A stretch of DNA of 6,647 bases from an uncultured Ruminococcus sp. (GTDB lineage Bacteria; Bacillota; Clostridia; Oscillospirales; Ruminococcaceae), in assembly GCA_947175975.1 (NCBI GenBank), contig CAMWOX010000090.1, forward strand, positions 1 through 6,647. The letters run 5' to 3'. How positions within the stretch are numbered: the stretch's first letter is position 1; each line of letters opens with the position of its first letter. A program made the translations under genes and the position numbers. This document shows positions 4,781-6,647 of the stretch, one piece after another. The notes beneath the pieces are model-generated. The model worked only from the letters and a program-made list of their open reading frames with translations, searched no databases and had not been told where the DNA came from.

Positions 4781-6289
4781 TCAGCTCAAATACTGCTGAT
4801 TGAAATCTGTCAGTGCCTGACTGAGCGTTTTTTCATCATCCTGAGACAAATCCTTAGTATTTACAATATTCTGCAATAACTCTCCATGCTTTTCTTCCAG
4901 ATATGCAAATAATTCCTGCTGATAATTCTTGATCTTCTCAACCGGAATCTGATTCAGAAAGCCTTTTGTGACAGCATAAATAATACATACCTGCAATTCT
5001 ACTCGCAAAGGTGCATTTCGATCTTGTTTGAGCACTTCTACAATCCGTTCACCCATAGCAAGCCTGTTTTTTGTATCTGCATCCAGATCAGAACCGAATT
5101 GGGAGAATGCCTGCAATTCCCGGTATTGCGAATAAGATAATTTCAGTGAACCGGAAACTTTCTTCATTGCCTTGATCTGTGCGGCACTACCGACACGAGA
5201 AACAGAAATACCCGGATTGACAGCCGGACGCACACCGGCATTGAACAGATCCGTTTCTAAGAAAATCTGCCCGTCTGTAATAGAAATTACGTTCGTAGGG
5301 ATATAAGCCGATACATCGCCCGCTTGTGTTTCAATAATCGGCAATGCTGTCAAAGAACCACCACCGTAATTCTCATTATAGCTGCAAGCTCTTTCCAGTA
5401 ATCTGGAATGCAGATAGAACACATCACCCGGATATGCTTCACGTCCCGGCGGTCTTTTCAGTAACAATGACAATGCACGATAGGCAACGGCATGTTTGGA
5501 TAAATCATCATAGACACACAGTACATCCCTGCCTTGATCCAGAAAATACTCTCCCATTGCACAGCCGGAATAGGGCGCAATATACTGCAAGGGCGCAAGT
5601 TCTGACGCTGTCGCTGATACAATAATCGTATAATCCATTGCGCCGGCTTTCCGGAGCGTCTCTGCCACATTCGCAACCGTGGAACGTTTCTGACCGATCG
5701 CTACATAGATGCAGATAATATCCTGCCCTTTCTGATTGATAATCGTATCCAGGGCAATTGCCGTCTTGCCTGTCTGTCTGTCGCCGATGATCAATTCACG
5801 CTGTCCCCTGCCGATCGGGATCATGGAATCAATTGCTTTAATTCCCGTCTGCAAGGGCTTATGTACGGATTTTCTTGTGATGACACCGGATGCGACTTTC
5901 TCAATCGGCGCACGCTTGTCAGTATTCAGCGCACCGCCGCCGTCAATTGGCTCACCGAGCGCATTCACAACACGTCCTAATAATGCCTCCCCGACTGGAA
6001 CAGACATGATCTGCCCTGTTCGTTTCACAGTCGATCCTTCTTTGATATTTTCATCAGAACCCAGCAGAACCGCACCAACACTGTCCTGCTCTAAATTCAA
6101 TGCCATTCCGTAAGTGCCATCCTCGAACTGGATCAACTCCCCGGACATGCATTTTTCAAGTCCATGAATATTGGCAATACCATCACCAACTGTAATCACT
6201 GTCCCGACATCGGTCAGATTGATTTGTGTATGATAATTCTTAATCTGCTGTTTAATAATACTGGATATTTCATCCGGACGTAAATTCAT
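4781..6289 (-). CDS. atpA: F-type ATP synthase subunit alpha
   Basis: This is the non-catalytic nucleotide-binding subunit of F1, alternating with beta in the hexamer and supplying the arginine finger. The 502 residues match the family. The N-terminal helix MNLRPDEISSIIKQQI contacts delta. A beta-barrel follows, including GDGIANIHGLE (35-45). The P-loop GDRQTGKT is at 169-176, then VAIGQKRSTVANV (196-208) and VYDDLSKHAVAYR (259-271). PPGREAYPGDVFYLHSRLLE covers about 280-299. The signature PAVNPGISVS (355-364) is followed by the arginine finger Arg365 in SRVGSAAQ. The C-terminal helical domain contains SQYRELQAFSQFGSDLD (387-403). ATG 6289 has GAGAGG seven bases upstream and lies 27 bases after atpH. 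No substitution of a key residue was noticed. Confidence 0.98.
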   Translation of the reverse strand: MNLRPDEISSIIKQQIKNYHTQINLTDVGTVITVGDGIANIHGLEKCMSGELIQFEDGTYGMALNLEQDSVGAVLLGSDENIKEGSTVKRTGQIMSVPVGEALLGRVVNALGEPIDGGGALNTDKRAPIEKVASGVITRKSVHKPLQTGIKAIDSMIPIGRGQRELIIGDRQTGKTAIALDTIINQKGQDIICIYVAIGQKRSTVANVAETLRKAGAMDYTIIVSATASELAPLQYIAPYSGCAMGEYFLDQGRDVLCVYDDLSKHAVAYRALSLLLKRPPGREAYPGDVFYLHSRLLERACSYNENYGGGSLTALPIIETQAGDVSAYIPTNVISITDGQIFLETDLFNAGVRPAVNPGISVSRVGSAAQIKAMKKVSGSLKLSYSQYRELQAFSQFGSDLDADTKNRLAMGERIVEVLKQDRNAPLRVELQVCIIYAVTKGFLNQIPVEKIKNYQQELFAYLEEKHGELLQNIVNTKDLSQDDEKTLSQALTDFNQQYLS

Positions 6290-6316
6290 GTCTTCGCCTC
6301 TCTTTTACTCAGTATT

Positions 6317-6647
6317 TTAGTGCTTGGAAACCTGCTTTGCAAATTCCTGCATCCGGCTTTTTACAGAATTATCCATCCTGGTATCGCCGTACTGCACAAT
6401 CATGCCGCCGATGAGCGAGCTGTCCACAGATTCTCTCAATATAATATTCTTGCCTAATTTCTCATGCAATTTCAGAAGCAGATCCTCCCACTGGAAATCT
6501 TCCAGAGGAACAGCCGTTGTCACGAAAACCTCCGCAATATTGAAATGCTCATGATACAGCATATTAAAAGCATTCCGAATTTCTGCGAGTCTGCCGAATC
6601 TGCGTTTCTCAATCAGCAGACACAGGAAATTCTCTGTGATGCCCTGT
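6317..6647 (-). CDS. atpH: F-type ATP synthase subunit delta (OSCP), N-terminal part outside the window
   Basis: The frame is open from the stop at 6317-6319 to the window edge, giving 109 C-terminal residues of a protein that is usually about 180 long. The Met codon at 6562 is internal: the residues before it, including NFLCLLIEKRRFGRLAEIRN, are conserved delta sequence. After it come a beta-rich region with VFVTTAVPL, the GKNIILRESVD stretch, and SLIGGMIVQYGDTRMDNSVKS, which is the conserved C-terminal block with the I-G-G motif. Delta is the peripheral-stalk cap that joins F1 to the b subunits and prevents alpha3beta3 from rotating. The gene is followed after 27 bases by atpA, the standard order. 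Upstream subunit genes (atpB, atpE, atpF) would be expected beyond the right edge. Confidence 0.95.
   Translation of the reverse strand, partial: QGITENFLCLLIEKRRFGRLAEIRNAFNMLYHEHFNIAEVFVTTAVPLEDFQWEDLLLKLHEKLGKNIILRESVDSSLIGGMIVQYGDTRMDNSVKSRMQEFAKQVSKH

Noticed and set aside
5736..6113. Plus-strand 125-residue frame opposite atpA
   Set aside because: It is antisense to the alpha P-loop region and has a low-complexity Pro/Ser composition, as expected from the complement of conserved codons.
6317..6562. A complete 81-residue protein starting at Met 6562
   Set aside because: The frame continues to the window edge with clear delta-subunit sequence, so this is an internal Met of a truncated atpH.

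Overview
The window looks like a chromosomal segment from a low-to-mid GC Gram-positive anaerobe of the class Clostridia, most likely the Ruminococcus/Oscillospiraceae group. This rests on the style of the ATP synthase proteins, AT-rich intergenic DNA with consensus sigma-A promoters, strong GGAGG-type ribosome binding sites and use of TTG and GTG starts. No species can be named from the sequence alone.

About three quarters of the window (right end down to position 1549, all on the minus strand) is the distal half of the F-type ATP synthase operon, read right to left: atpH (delta, cut by the window edge), atpA (alpha), atpG (gamma), a pyridoxamine 5'-phosphate oxidase/NimA-like flavoprotein gene, atpD (beta) and atpC (epsilon). 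Apart from the extra gene between atpG and atpD, the order is the classical H-A-G-D-C. Spacing is tight (about 12 to 35 bases), no internal terminator is visible, and the operon ends at a hairpin (1485-1526) that can terminate transcription in both directions.

Downstream of the operon (807-1473) is a small divergent pair bounded by two hairpin terminators: an XRE-family repressor gene on the minus strand, and an undescribed 56-residue acidic protein gene (1303-1473) on the plus strand. The shared 139-base intergenic region has back-to-back sigma-A promoters and repeated TTCTAT motifs, one inside a perfect 12-base palindrome. It looks like an autoregulated switch.

The left end (1-763, plus strand) holds two small, translationally coupled genes of unknown function. 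The first appears to carry a one-base frameshift directly after its start codon. The second starts at TTG, overlaps the first by four bases and is followed by a hairpin terminator. Their size and composition are compatible with immunity proteins of polymorphic toxin loci, but this is only a guess.

No tRNA, rRNA, CRISPR array, insertion sequence or phage structural gene was seen. Most of the window is ordinary housekeeping sequence. The points most worth checking are the flavoprotein gene inside the atp operon, the XRE/small-protein switch, the frameshift in the first gene, and two amino-acid substitutions at nucleotide-contact positions in the beta and epsilon subunits.
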